The position numbers and the translations under genes are program-made. Shown in pieces: positions 1 to 8,126 of a stretch of 64,000 nucleotides of DNA (the first letter of the stretch is position 1; the number at the start of each line of letters is the position of its first letter). Below the pieces are notes generated by a model, which had not been told where the DNA came from, searched no databases, and saw nothing but the letters and a program-made list of their open reading frames with translations. Source of the stretch: Porphyromonadaceae bacterium FC4 (GTDB lineage: Bacteria > Bacteroidota > Bacteroidia > Bacteroidales > Porphyromonadaceae); contig LT635552.1 in NCBI GenBank assembly GCA_900120395.1, forward strand, positions 1 to 64,000. The letters are read 5' to 3'.

Positions 1-390
1 CAAAATCTGATCTAAAATAAATTACTCGCGTGTCGCAGCCAACACCACCCACACCGAAAAACCGGCAAGGACAGCATCAGCCACCTATTTCGTCTTTACT
101 CTATTACTTTTAACGCTACCCCGAAACATCCATTCCTCCTAAAAGAAACAAACACTCCGGAGTATTCTACTTTGCCAATATGTCTATGATCTCTCTTTTG
201 CCGCACCGACGACCTCCTACGAGGACGTTTTGATCGGTTCGGACTGCAAAGGTACCCACAATTTTCCATCCCACAAAATCCCCCAACATATACCTCTCGA
301 AAAAACGCACTTCACCTCAAGCAAAACAAGTCTTATATCACTGACAAACAATTAGATATCCGATCTGAAAAAATTGGATATATGAGGGTA
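1..390. other. Gene-free stretch, probable long leader of a minus-strand gene beyond the left edge
   Basis: I see no convincing coding region here. The only strong signal is a minus-strand promoter at 247-278, so bases 1-240 are probably the 5' leader of a gene that starts left of the window. That leader contains a purine-rich AGGAGG (135-140, minus strand) five bases before an ATG, opening a 14-codon frame (85-129). It could be a leader peptide or chance. Confidence 0.4.
247..278 (-). promoter_or_regulatory. Bacteroidota-type promoter reading leftwards
   Basis: On the minus strand TTTTG (274-278) is followed after exactly 19 bases by TACCTTTG (247-254). This matches the Bacteroidota primary sigma consensus TTTG, 19-21 nt, TAnnTTTG. 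It would drive a gene left of the window. Confidence 0.6.
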
Positions 391-480
391 AAAAGTTTCC
401 TACTGGAAACAGATCTCTTCTATCCGTCAAATCGTTTTCTTTCCTACCGGAAACATTTGGCTACTATCCGTCAAATTTTT
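391..480 (+). repeat. Dispersed MITE-like element, copy 1
   Basis: This is one of seven copies of a roughly 90-bp element. It consists of two half-units, each TTTCC-tact-GGAAA followed by about 20 bases ending in CTATCCGTCAAAT, joined by CGTTTTC. In this copy the second dyad reads TTTCCtaccGGAAA. It lies upstream of the B12 operon promoter, outside any coding region. Confidence 0.85.
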
Positions 481-576
481 CGGCTTGATGTGGAGATGGA
501 AAACGCGGAGGGATTTCTGATGTGTAAGTCCTGAGACGGAGGTGTTTTTGGTTGCTTCGGGATATGAGATTTTGTG

Positions 577-584
577 TACCTTTG
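577..584 (+). promoter_or_regulatory. Promoter -7 element of the B12 uptake operon
   Basis: TACCTTTG fits TAnnTTTG and lies just before the cobalamin riboswitch, which places transcription start near 590. The -33 match is poor: the nearest TTG (552-554) is 22 bases away, so the assignment rests on the -7 box and on position. Confidence 0.5.
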
Positions 585-589
585 TTTGG

Positions 590-805
590 AGTATATGGTT
601 GGGCAAGGCCACTCAGGTCAAGCCCACTAAGAGGGAACCGGGTGTAAGTCCCGGACAGTCCCGCTGCTGTAAGCTCTTCCTGTACCGCTCCCGAGCGACA
701 GGAAAACGTAGCTACCGACCTCAAAAAGTCACTGGTGGATGTACTCCATCACTGGGAAGACGCAGGGTGGCTCCGTAGAGTAAGTCAGAAGACCTACCAT
801 GTACT
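590..805 (+). promoter_or_regulatory. Cobalamin (B12) riboswitch aptamer
   Basis: The leader contains the conserved blocks of the adenosylcobalamin aptamer in the right order: AGGGAA then GGTGTAAGTCC, the B12-box-like CAGTCCCGCTGCTGTAA near 656-673, a GTCACTG element near 728, CTGGGAAG near 753, and the closing AGTCAGAAGACC near 783. Binding of cobalamin normally lowers expression of downstream transport genes. Here the next gene is a BtuB-like receptor, which fits. The closing box differs by one base from the usual AGTCAGGAGACC. Confidence 0.9.
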
Positions 806-1034
806 TTTGGATGGTGCACTTGGCACCGTGGTAATTGCTTTGCTTCCGGGGATTGAAGCAACGGGCCCAACAACTGAGTGATGTTTCATTGCTTGGTACT
901 TCGAGCGAAAAAGTCGCTTCTCTGTCGACTCATTTTGGATCTGAAACCGTAGACAATCTCCCTGCACAGTCGCACCACGCTCCTCGTGTGCATGTATGTT
1001 TTGGCTACTGGTTTTTTTTTAAGCTCCTGAATGA
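806..1034 (+). promoter_or_regulatory. Riboswitch expression platform and long leader of the B12 operon
   Basis: About 230 bases separate the aptamer from the first start codon and contain no gene. Two local hairpins are visible: GGTGC (813-817) with GCACC (823-827), and TTGCTTC (840-846) with a perfect GAAGCAA partner (855-861). A weaker hairpin near 972-991 (GCAC.ACG with CGTGTGC) is followed some 20 bases later by a run of nine or more T. Which of these is the regulatory switch cannot be decided by eye. Confidence 0.45.
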
Positions 1035-3080
1035 ATGTATCGGTTCGCTAGTGCTCTGCTCAAAACGCACACCCCTGCAGCGGTGTTGCTTTGTACTCTG
1101 ATCACCATGATCATGGCGACTCCTGCTGCGTATGGTCAGTTTCTCAACGACTCTATTCCTCACAATCTACCTGAGGTGGTGGTCACTGCCCCAACCCCTC
1201 GGGAGGTGATTCCGGGTCAGAAGCTGAGCGGTCCTCAGCTGCAAAACCTGAGTACCTTCTCCGTAGCGGATGCGATTCGCTACTTCTCCGGCGTGCAGAT
1301 CAAGGACTACGGAGGTATAGGTGGGGTAAAGACGATCAACGTCCGAAGCATGGGGACCAATCACATGGGTATCTTTTACAATGGAGTCCAGCTCGGTAAT
1401 GCTCAAAACGGGCAGATCGACCTGGGGCGGTTTTCGCTGGATAATGTGGAGGAGATAAGCTTGTACAATGGTCAGAAGAGCAATATCTTCCAAGGGGCAA
1501 AAGACTACGGGTCAGCCGGCACGGTGTACATCACCACGAAGTACCCGACCTTTGAGGAGGATAAGAAGTACAACCTCCGTGTGGGACTAAAGGGGGGCTC
1601 TTTTGGCCTGATCTCCCCGTCAGTGACCTGGGAGCAACGGTTGCCTCTGGGGTTTTCGATGTCAGCGACTACTGAGCTGACCTCCTCTCATGGGCGGTAT
1701 CCCTTTAGGTACAAACGGATCTTTCAGGACGGAACGGTGGCCTATGACACGACGGCAGTGCGTGAAAATGGGGACATCACTGCTCTGAGGGCTGAGCTGG
1801 CACTCTACCACACGCTCCCGGAGGGAGCCTGGGACCTGCACGGCTACTACTACCGATCCAACAGAGGTCTGCCGGGACCGATCGTGAAAAACGTATTTGA
1901 GCACGGTCAACGACTCCATGATGAGAGCTACTTTGTGCAGAGCAAGTACAACCAAAGAGTGACGGACCACTACCGCCTCAAGGTCAATGCGAAGTATGCC
2001 AACGACTATACGCGCTATATAGATAATGAGTGGACCAGCCCTATCTACGTAGACAACCGCTATCTGCAGCATGAGCTCTACGCCTCGATTGCCAACCTTT
2101 TCGAGCTTTGGGACTGGCTGAAGTTTAACTTCGCCGTCGACTACCAGCTCAATATCATGCAGGCGAACCTCATCAACTTCTCCCAGCCAACCCGCAACAC
2201 CGTCTTGACAGCCCTGGCAGCAGAGGCGAAGTGGAGGTGGTTTACCCTTCAAGTGAGCGGTCTGGGGACCTTCGTACGCGACCATGTGAAGATGAATGAG
2301 TCGGCACCGAAGAAGGATATCTTTACCCCCGCAGTCGTCTTGTCGGTGAAACCTTTTGAGCACGAGGAGTTTTTCATCGAGGCTTTTTACAAGGACATCT
2401 TTAGGATGCCGACCTTCAACGACCTGTACTACACCTTCATCGGGAACGCCACTCTACGACCGGAGTACGCTACGCAGTACAACCTGGGGCTGCGCTACGC
2501 CATTGCCCCCAACACCTCTTGGCTAAGCGCGCTCGAACTAAAGCTGGACACCTACTACAATAAGGTGACGGATAAGATCGTAGCGGTACCGGCGGGCAAT
2601 ATGTTTCGGTGGATGATGCTGAACCTAGGGAAAGTGGACATAAAGGGGCTGGAACTGACGGCGAATGCGCTCGCACAGCCTACCAAGGACCTCTCCCTCA
2701 GCGGACAAGTGAGCTATACCTACCAAGACGCCCGGGACGTAACGAACGAGAAGGACAAGAACTACAAGCACCAGATCGTGTACATCCCCAGGCACAGCGG
2801 GTCGGTGATTGCTTCGGCAGACTACAAGAGCTGGGGAATGAACTACAGCTTCATCTACACCGGTGAGCGATTCAACGCTAAGTACAACGACGACAACAGC
2901 CGCATGCTCCCGTGGTATACTCACGACCTGAGCTTTCGGAAGGTCTTTCGCTTTGACCATCGGTATAGCCTGCGCGTATCGCTCGACATCAACAACCTGC
3001 TCAACCAGCACTACGATGTCGTGCTCAACTACCCGATGCCCGGGCGCAACTACAAGATGACGCTACTCTTCAAGATGTAA
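1035..3080 (+). CDS. btuB: BtuB-like TonB-dependent receptor (probable cobalamin transporter)
   Basis: This 681-residue protein has a signal peptide (about 1-35, AYGQ end) and a TonB box EVVVTA (47-52). A plug domain (about 60-170) contains the typical VADAIRYFSGVQIKDYGG and NVRSMG motifs, and the rest is a 22-strand-type barrel. It lacks the N-terminal carboxypeptidase-regulatory-like domain of SusC proteins, as BtuB-type receptors do. The cobalamin riboswitch upstream and the BtuG-like gene downstream strongly suggest that it imports corrinoids across the outer membrane. The ATG at 1035 is the only possible start here because a stop codon in frame precedes it directly. Other small TonB substrates are possible but less likely. 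Confidence 0.85.
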   Translation: MYRFASALLKTHTPAAVLLCTLITMIMATPAAYGQFLNDSIPHNLPEVVVTAPTPREVIPGQKLSGPQLQNLSTFSVADAIRYFSGVQIKDYGGIGGVKTINVRSMGTNHMGIFYNGVQLGNAQNGQIDLGRFSLDNVEEISLYNGQKSNIFQGAKDYGSAGTVYITTKYPTFEEDKKYNLRVGLKGGSFGLISPSVTWEQRLPLGFSMSATTELTSSHGRYPFRYKRIFQDGTVAYDTTAVRENGDITALRAELALYHTLPEGAWDLHGYYYRSNRGLPGPIVKNVFEHGQRLHDESYFVQSKYNQRVTDHYRLKVNAKYANDYTRYIDNEWTSPIYVDNRYLQHELYASIANLFELWDWLKFNFAVDYQLNIMQANLINFSQPTRNTVLTALAAEAKWRWFTLQVSGLGTFVRDHVKMNESAPKKDIFTPAVVLSVKPFEHEEFFIEAFYKDIFRMPTFNDLYYTFIGNATLRPEYATQYNLGLRYAIAPNTSWLSALELKLDTYYNKVTDKIVAVPAGNMFRWMMLNLGKVDIKGLELTANALAQPTKDLSLSGQVSYTYQDARDVTNEKDKNYKHQIVYIPRHSGSVIASADYKSWGMNYSFIYTGERFNAKYNDDNSRMLPWYTHDLSFRKVFRFDHRYSLRVSLDINNLLNQHYDVVLNYPMPGRNYKMTLLFKM

Positions 3081-3100
3081 TCTCTATCGAGGCCTGAATC

Positions 3101-4273
3101 ATGAAAAACTATCTAAGATACACGTCCGCCCTCCTTTTCACACTACTGCTGACCCTCGTCGCAGGCTGCCGGGGCGAGTATGAGATCATCTACTCGAGCT
3201 CACACGGCACGGAGCTGGGTGCCCAACTCCTGGAAGGTCAGGAGGGGCAGCTGGTGGGCTTTTATCTCCTCAACGAGGGGAACATGGGCAGCAATAAGGC
3301 GAGCCTGGACTACTTTGACTTCACCAAAGGGGTGTACCACCGGAATATCTATGCCGAGGCCAACCCAAATGTGGTGAAAGAGCTGGGCGATGTCGGTAAT
3401 GACGTGGCGATCTATGGGAGCAAGCTGTATGCGGTCATCAACGTGTCCAACTACATCGAAGTGATGGATGCCAAAACAGCCAAGCACATCGGTAAGATAG
3501 AGATCCCCAATGTGCGGTACGTGGAGTTTCATAGGGGTAAACTCTATGCATCTGCTTATGTTGCTCCGGTGAAGTTTGATGAAAATGCCCGTGTAGGTGC
3601 GGTGTATGAGGTGGACACAGCAACCCTACAGGTGGAGCGTATGTGTAAGGTAGGCTACCAGCCTGAGGAGATGGTCATCACTAGAGGGCGGCTCTATGTA
3701 GCCAACTCAGGCGGATATATGTTTCCGAACTACGACCGGACCATTTCTGTGGTAGACATCGACACCTTTGAAGAGGTGAAAAAGATAGATGTGGGCATCA
3801 ACCTACACCGTCTGCGCCTGACCTCATCCGACCAACTGCTCGTGACCTCTCGCGGGGACTACTACGATGTAGGGTCGAGCATTTACTTCATCGATCCGAA
3901 TACGGACGAAGTGGTCGACCATATGGACCTACCCGTCAGCAACCTGGACATCGTGGGGGACTTGGCCTACTTTTATGCCGTATCGTGGAGCTACAACACG
4001 CAGAGCAACACTATCTCGTACGGCGTCCTCAATACGAGGACCAAGGAGATCGTCACCCGAAACTTCATCAAAGATGGCACGGAGGAGGACATCCGAATCC
4101 CCTATGGCGTACGAGTCAACCCGATCAATGGGGATATCTACGTGACGGATGCGATTGACTATGTCACGCCGGGCACCCTACTCTGCTACGACAAGTACGG
4201 CATGCTCCGATGGAAGGTAGATACGGGAGACATCCCTGCTCATATCTGCTTCCTTTACGAAAAGAGGGAATAG
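3101..4273 (+). CDS. btuG: BtuG-like surface lipoprotein, seven-bladed YncE/DUF5074-type propeller
   Basis: This 390-residue protein has a lipoprotein signal (lipobox LVAGC, Cys23). Repeated beta-propeller blades follow (NEGNMGSNKASLDYFDF, then blades ending in YVANSGG, LLVTSRG and YVTDA). In gut Bacteroides such proteins next to BtuB are BtuG, which bind cobalamin with extremely high affinity and cap the receptor. Position 20 bases after the BtuB-like gene and behind a B12 riboswitch supports the same role. Surface location is inferred from the family. The assignment to BtuG rather than to another YncE-like protein depends on context. Confidence 0.75.
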   Translation: MKNYLRYTSALLFTLLLTLVAGCRGEYEIIYSSSHGTELGAQLLEGQEGQLVGFYLLNEGNMGSNKASLDYFDFTKGVYHRNIYAEANPNVVKELGDVGNDVAIYGSKLYAVINVSNYIEVMDAKTAKHIGKIEIPNVRYVEFHRGKLYASAYVAPVKFDENARVGAVYEVDTATLQVERMCKVGYQPEEMVITRGRLYVANSGGYMFPNYDRTISVVDIDTFEEVKKIDVGINLHRLRLTSSDQLLVTSRGDYYDVGSSIYFIDPNTDEVVDHMDLPVSNLDIVGDLAYFYAVSWSYNTQSNTISYGVLNTRTKEIVTRNFIKDGTEEDIRIPYGVRVNPINGDIYVTDAIDYVTPGTLLCYDKYGMLRWKVDTGDIPAHICFLYEKRE

Positions 4274-4348
4274 TCCCAGACGAGAAGCAAACAACGAAAG
4301 CATAAAACAACAAAACTAATAACAACTAAACATCCATCATCCACACAC

Positions 4349-6094
4349 ATGAGACGAAAAAAACTATCTGTAGTAGGGCTGCTGCTCCTGCTCGGTCTTT
4401 TCTCTTGCCGGCAGGTTGATCCTACACTACCCCCTGTGATCACTTTTGATGAGCAGGAGTACACCGTGAAAACGGAAAGGCTCCTCAAAATCACCCCAAC
4501 AATCAAGTACGACAACGAGTTTGCCGCCTACTCTTGGAGCAGAGAAGGACAGGTAATCAGTCGAGAAAAAGAACTGGTCTTCTCCGCAGAAAGTACCGGG
4601 ACGTACTATGTGACTTTTCAAGTAGTCACCCCCGATGGGACAGCACGCCGGGAGGTCAAGATCAGCGTCGTCGACCTTGACCTGCCTATCATCTCCATAG
4701 ATGGCGGCAATGACCTCATCATCGAGACCGGCGAACAGCTCACACTGGTCCCCAAGGTCAAAAATGATGAGGAGCTCAAGTATAAATGGCTGGAAGGCGG
4801 AGAGGTCGTATCTGAGGAAGCTCAGTACACCTTCAGCAAAGACGAGGACGGGGTCTACTTTCTCTCCCTCGAAGCTACCAATGCAGACGGTGTGGATAAG
4901 TACGATGTCCGCATCACCGTCATGAAGTCGGTACCTCTGCAAGTATCTTTCCCCTACGAGACACAGTCTGCAACAGTGGGAAGGCTGATGCGAATCATCC
5001 CAATTCTCCCCTCCAAGCGTAACGTGACGTTCCAGTGGTTTGTGAACGGAGTCGAGGACAAAGCACAGACCAAGGACTACTACTCCTTCACACCGACAGC
5101 GACTGGGAGCACTGAGATTCGCGTCGTAGCGACTAAGAGCAAAAGCACCTCCACAAAGGATCTGGAAGGGACAAGAGCTGCTGCGGACGAAAACCTCGTC
5201 GGCGAAGCTACCGTTGTGGTCCAAGCCTCTGAGCCCAATCAACACTTCCGTGCTGCCGCAGCCGGTAACAGCCCTTTCGCAACTGATGTATTTGAGTACC
5301 TACCCGCACCGGGGCAGTTCATCAACGAAGGCACCTCCATGTACACGATGAAGGAGGCGAACGACTTCGCAAGAAAGCGGTTCGAGTCGAATGTTTACGT
5401 CTCACTCGGTGGCTTTGGTGGCTATGTCGTCGTGGGCTTTGACCACAGTGTTCGGAATACAAAGAAAGGTCTGGGATACGACTTTGCAATAATGGGCAAC
5501 TCCTTCGCCGGTAGCTCCGAGCCGGGTATTGTCTGGGTCATGCAGGACGAAAACGGCAATGGCATCCCGGATGACAACTGGTACGAGCTCAAGGGTAGCG
5601 AGACCGGCAAGCCGGGTACCATCCAAGACTATGAAATCACCTACTACCGTCCAAGCTCGGCCAAAACGGATGTCCAATGGACGGACAACCAAGGCAACAG
5701 AGGGACGGTCGACTGGCTTACTTTTCACCAACAAGACAGCTACTATCCCCTATGGGTACCCACAGACAGCTATACTCTGAGAGGTACCCGACTGGACTTC
5801 GTGCCCTACGACAAGTCCGGCAATGGATCTTTCTGGGTAAACCCCGAGTTTGAGTGGGGGTATGCGGATAACTTTAGCCCGATTGATCGTCTGACCGAAG
5901 ATGACAACTACAATGCCGCACCCAATGCCAACCACTTCAAGATCGAGCACGCCATCGATCACGAGGGCAATCCGGTACAGCTCGACTACATTGACTTTGT
6001 CAAAGTACAGACGGGAGCCAACGCCAAGGCAGGCTGGCTTGGAGAGAACTCCACCGAGGTATTCCAAATCATTGACATCCAGATTCCACAATAA
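4349..6094 (+). CDS. PKD/Ig-domain surface lipoprotein of the B12 locus (BtuH-like role possible)
   Basis: This 581-residue lipoprotein (lipobox GLFSC, Cys20) has two or three PKD/Ig-like modules (about 30-115, 115-200 and 205-305; YSWSREGQ, YKWLEGGE and FQWFVNG mark their cores). A separate C-terminal domain (about 310-581) contains LGGFGGYVVVGFD and a calcium-loop-like DENGNGIPDDNW. Proteins of this architecture occur in Bacteroidales B12-transport loci. Some B12-binding surface lipoproteins there are called BtuH, but I cannot tell from sequence alone whether this is an orthologue. It shares the operon with btuB and btuG and overlaps the next start codon by one base. Confidence 0.65.
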   Translation: MRRKKLSVVGLLLLLGLFSCRQVDPTLPPVITFDEQEYTVKTERLLKITPTIKYDNEFAAYSWSREGQVISREKELVFSAESTGTYYVTFQVVTPDGTARREVKISVVDLDLPIISIDGGNDLIIETGEQLTLVPKVKNDEELKYKWLEGGEVVSEEAQYTFSKDEDGVYFLSLEATNADGVDKYDVRITVMKSVPLQVSFPYETQSATVGRLMRIIPILPSKRNVTFQWFVNGVEDKAQTKDYYSFTPTATGSTEIRVVATKSKSTSTKDLEGTRAAADENLVGEATVVVQASEPNQHFRAAAAGNSPFATDVFEYLPAPGQFINEGTSMYTMKEANDFARKRFESNVYVSLGGFGGYVVVGFDHSVRNTKKGLGYDFAIMGNSFAGSSEPGIVWVMQDENGNGIPDDNWYELKGSETGKPGTIQDYEITYYRPSSAKTDVQWTDNQGNRGTVDWLTFHQQDSYYPLWVPTDSYTLRGTRLDFVPYDKSGNGSFWVNPEFEWGYADNFSPIDRLTEDDNYNAAPNANHFKIEHAIDHEGNPVQLDYIDFVKVQTGANAKAGWLGENSTEVFQIIDIQIPQ

Positions 6095-8121
6095 TGACGA
6101 CTATGAAAAAGTTCACCATACTCTTTTCACTATTCCTTTCCCTCCTGCTTATCTCCTGCGACGAGCTGAATACTCCGACCGGAGACAACCGGCTTTTGGC
6201 GTTTTCACTGACGACCGGCGATGGCACCGAGTATGTAGCTACGATCTCCGAGGGGGACGTTCTCGAGCTCACCATTCCACGCTCCGTCGATCTGAGTGGT
6301 GCCAAGCCAACCTACCGCATCAGCCAAAACGCCCAAATCCTTCCTCTACCGGAGCGTGTAGAAGACTGGAGCAAGGACCAAGTATTTGCGGTAAAGAATA
6401 GCAACACCTCCTCCAGATCCTATCTCATACACATCCATAGACCCGGCGAAAGCGATGCCGCCCCCACAGGATCAGTGTACCTCTACACAGACGAGGACCT
6501 GGCTAACTTCCTAAAGACCGGGACGACAGACATCATGGGCAACCTAGTCATAGGCGCCCCCACCGGCACAGATTCGATTAGCGACATCTCTGCCCTCACG
6601 CGTGTCACCTCCGTTGCTTACAACATCATCGTCAACCCCACATACAAGGGAAAAGACCTCCAAGGGCTCCGCAACATCCGTAGCGCCGGAGCGGTCTTGA
6701 TCAATGACTGTAAGTATCTGGAGGAGGTGCAGCTCAAGTCACTGGAGATCGTCCACCAAGACTTCACGGTCAAGAGCAAGAGTGTGAGTCGACTGGACCT
6801 ACCGAAAGTGACCACGATACAGGGCAGACTCGATGCGTCCGACTCCGCCATCAGGTCTCTGGTACTACCCGGTCTTGAGGTCCTGGGAGGGCTGACCTAC
6901 ACGAGATCCGAAGATATCGGGAACATCAGCATGCCCAAGCTCCGCACCGTCAATGGCGACATCGACCTATCCAATCTCAAGGGGCTACATGCCCTCCTGA
7001 TGCCGTCGGTGGAGCAGATCTCCGGGAAGCTCTCTCTCTCATCGCTTGCCGCTCTCAAGTCGCTCAACCTCCCCCACCTCACCACGCTCCGGTCACTGGA
7101 GATAGGCTGGGCAAACCTGACCGACTTAGCTCTTCCCGAGGCCAAGACCATTGGGAATATCAAGATCAACAGTGCACCCGAGCTGGCGCACATCAACCTA
7201 AGTGCTCTTACCGAGGTCCAAGGCGATCTAGAGCTAACCAGTGTAGGCGCTAGCTCGCTGAACCAAATAGGGGTCAAGAAAGTAGGAGGCAGGCTCAGCC
7301 TAGACAAGCTCACGTCACTCAGTGATGTTAGCCCTTTCTTAGCTCAGGTGAAAGAGGCAAAGGAGATCGAGATCGTTCACTTCCAGGGCGATGGGAGCAT
7401 CGACCTCAGCAAGACAAAGTCGCTTGCTGTGTTCAAACTAGACAACTGTCCCAATGTAGAAACACTCATCCTTCCCGAGGAGATGGAGAAAGTAAGTGTA
7501 TCGGTCGACGTCGGCTTGATGCTACCCCACCTCCTCGAGATCAAGGGGGTCAAAAAAGTGACGGAGCAGCTCAGTCTCTCCAGGCTTTGTCCTGAGAAAA
7601 AGACAGAGGTCTACGGCATTGAGTCCCTCGAGGAGGTCGGCAGCTTATCCCTCACTTGTGCCAACATCACCCGCCTCTATTTCCCAAACCTCAAGCGGGT
7701 CACGAGCGGATCTCTTTACTTCCTCTACATCACCAATTATTACGTCGAAAACAGCGACAAGGCTCACCTCTTACCTCCATCTACTCTGGACTTCCCGCTG
7801 CTTGAGGAGGTGAAGAACATCGACTTCAACTCCCACATTATCGAGAAGCTGAATATGCCCAAGCTCAAAAAAGCAGACAAGATCAGCCTGGCATGCAACT
7901 GGCCGGTTCAGCGCAATGATGACCTAAAGAATCTATCCCCCCTCACTGCCCTCGAGGAGGTCAGAGAAGTGCAGCTACAAAACATGAAAGCCTTCGATGA
8001 CTACTCTTTCCTCAAAAAAGCGGTAGAGAATGGCTCTCTCCAAAAGCTAAACGTAGGAGGAAACAAGTATAACCCCTCCATAGCTGACCTCAAAGCCGGA
8101 CGTTTCACCCCCAGCAACTAA
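6094..8121 (+). CDS. Leucine-rich surface lipoprotein, paralogue 1, in the B12 operon
   Basis: This 675-residue lipoprotein (lipobox LLISC, Cys22) starts with a roughly 80-residue beta-rich domain (FSLTTGDGTEYVATISEG; DUF5018-like, tentative). About 500 residues of irregular leucine-rich repeats follow, of the form LxLPxLxxVxGxLxI, resembling receptor-L-domain or BspA-like folds. It ends in GNKYNPSIADLKAGRFTPSN, almost the same tail as the next gene. ATG 6094 overlaps the previous stop codon; ATG 6103 (MKKFTI) is an equally good start. No catalytic motif is visible, so a binding role at the cell surface is the simplest inference. The ligand is unknown. Confidence 0.6.
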   Translation: MTTMKKFTILFSLFLSLLLISCDELNTPTGDNRLLAFSLTTGDGTEYVATISEGDVLELTIPRSVDLSGAKPTYRISQNAQILPLPERVEDWSKDQVFAVKNSNTSSRSYLIHIHRPGESDAAPTGSVYLYTDEDLANFLKTGTTDIMGNLVIGAPTGTDSISDISALTRVTSVAYNIIVNPTYKGKDLQGLRNIRSAGAVLINDCKYLEEVQLKSLEIVHQDFTVKSKSVSRLDLPKVTTIQGRLDASDSAIRSLVLPGLEVLGGLTYTRSEDIGNISMPKLRTVNGDIDLSNLKGLHALLMPSVEQISGKLSLSSLAALKSLNLPHLTTLRSLEIGWANLTDLALPEAKTIGNIKINSAPELAHINLSALTEVQGDLELTSVGASSLNQIGVKKVGGRLSLDKLTSLSDVSPFLAQVKEAKEIEIVHFQGDGSIDLSKTKSLAVFKLDNCPNVETLILPEEMEKVSVSVDVGLMLPHLLEIKGVKKVTEQLSLSRLCPEKKTEVYGIESLEEVGSLSLTCANITRLYFPNLKRVTSGSLYFLYITNYYVENSDKAHLLPPSTLDFPLLEEVKNIDFNSHIIEKLNMPKLKKADKISLACNWPVQRNDDLKNLSPLTALEEVREVQLQNMKAFDDYSFLKKAVENGSLQKLNVGGNKYNPSIADLKAGRFTPSN

Positions 8122-8126
8122 GAATC

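Noticed and set aside
85-129. 14-codon minus-strand frame behind an AGGAGG
   Set aside because: The ribosome site is attractive, but strong Shine-Dalgarno sites are not typical of this phylum and the peptide is too short to judge. It is mentioned only within the left-edge region.
391-480. CRISPR-like look of the TTTCCTACTGGAAAC repeats
   Set aside because: Only two units occur per site, the intervening sequence is itself conserved between sites, and no cas genes are present.
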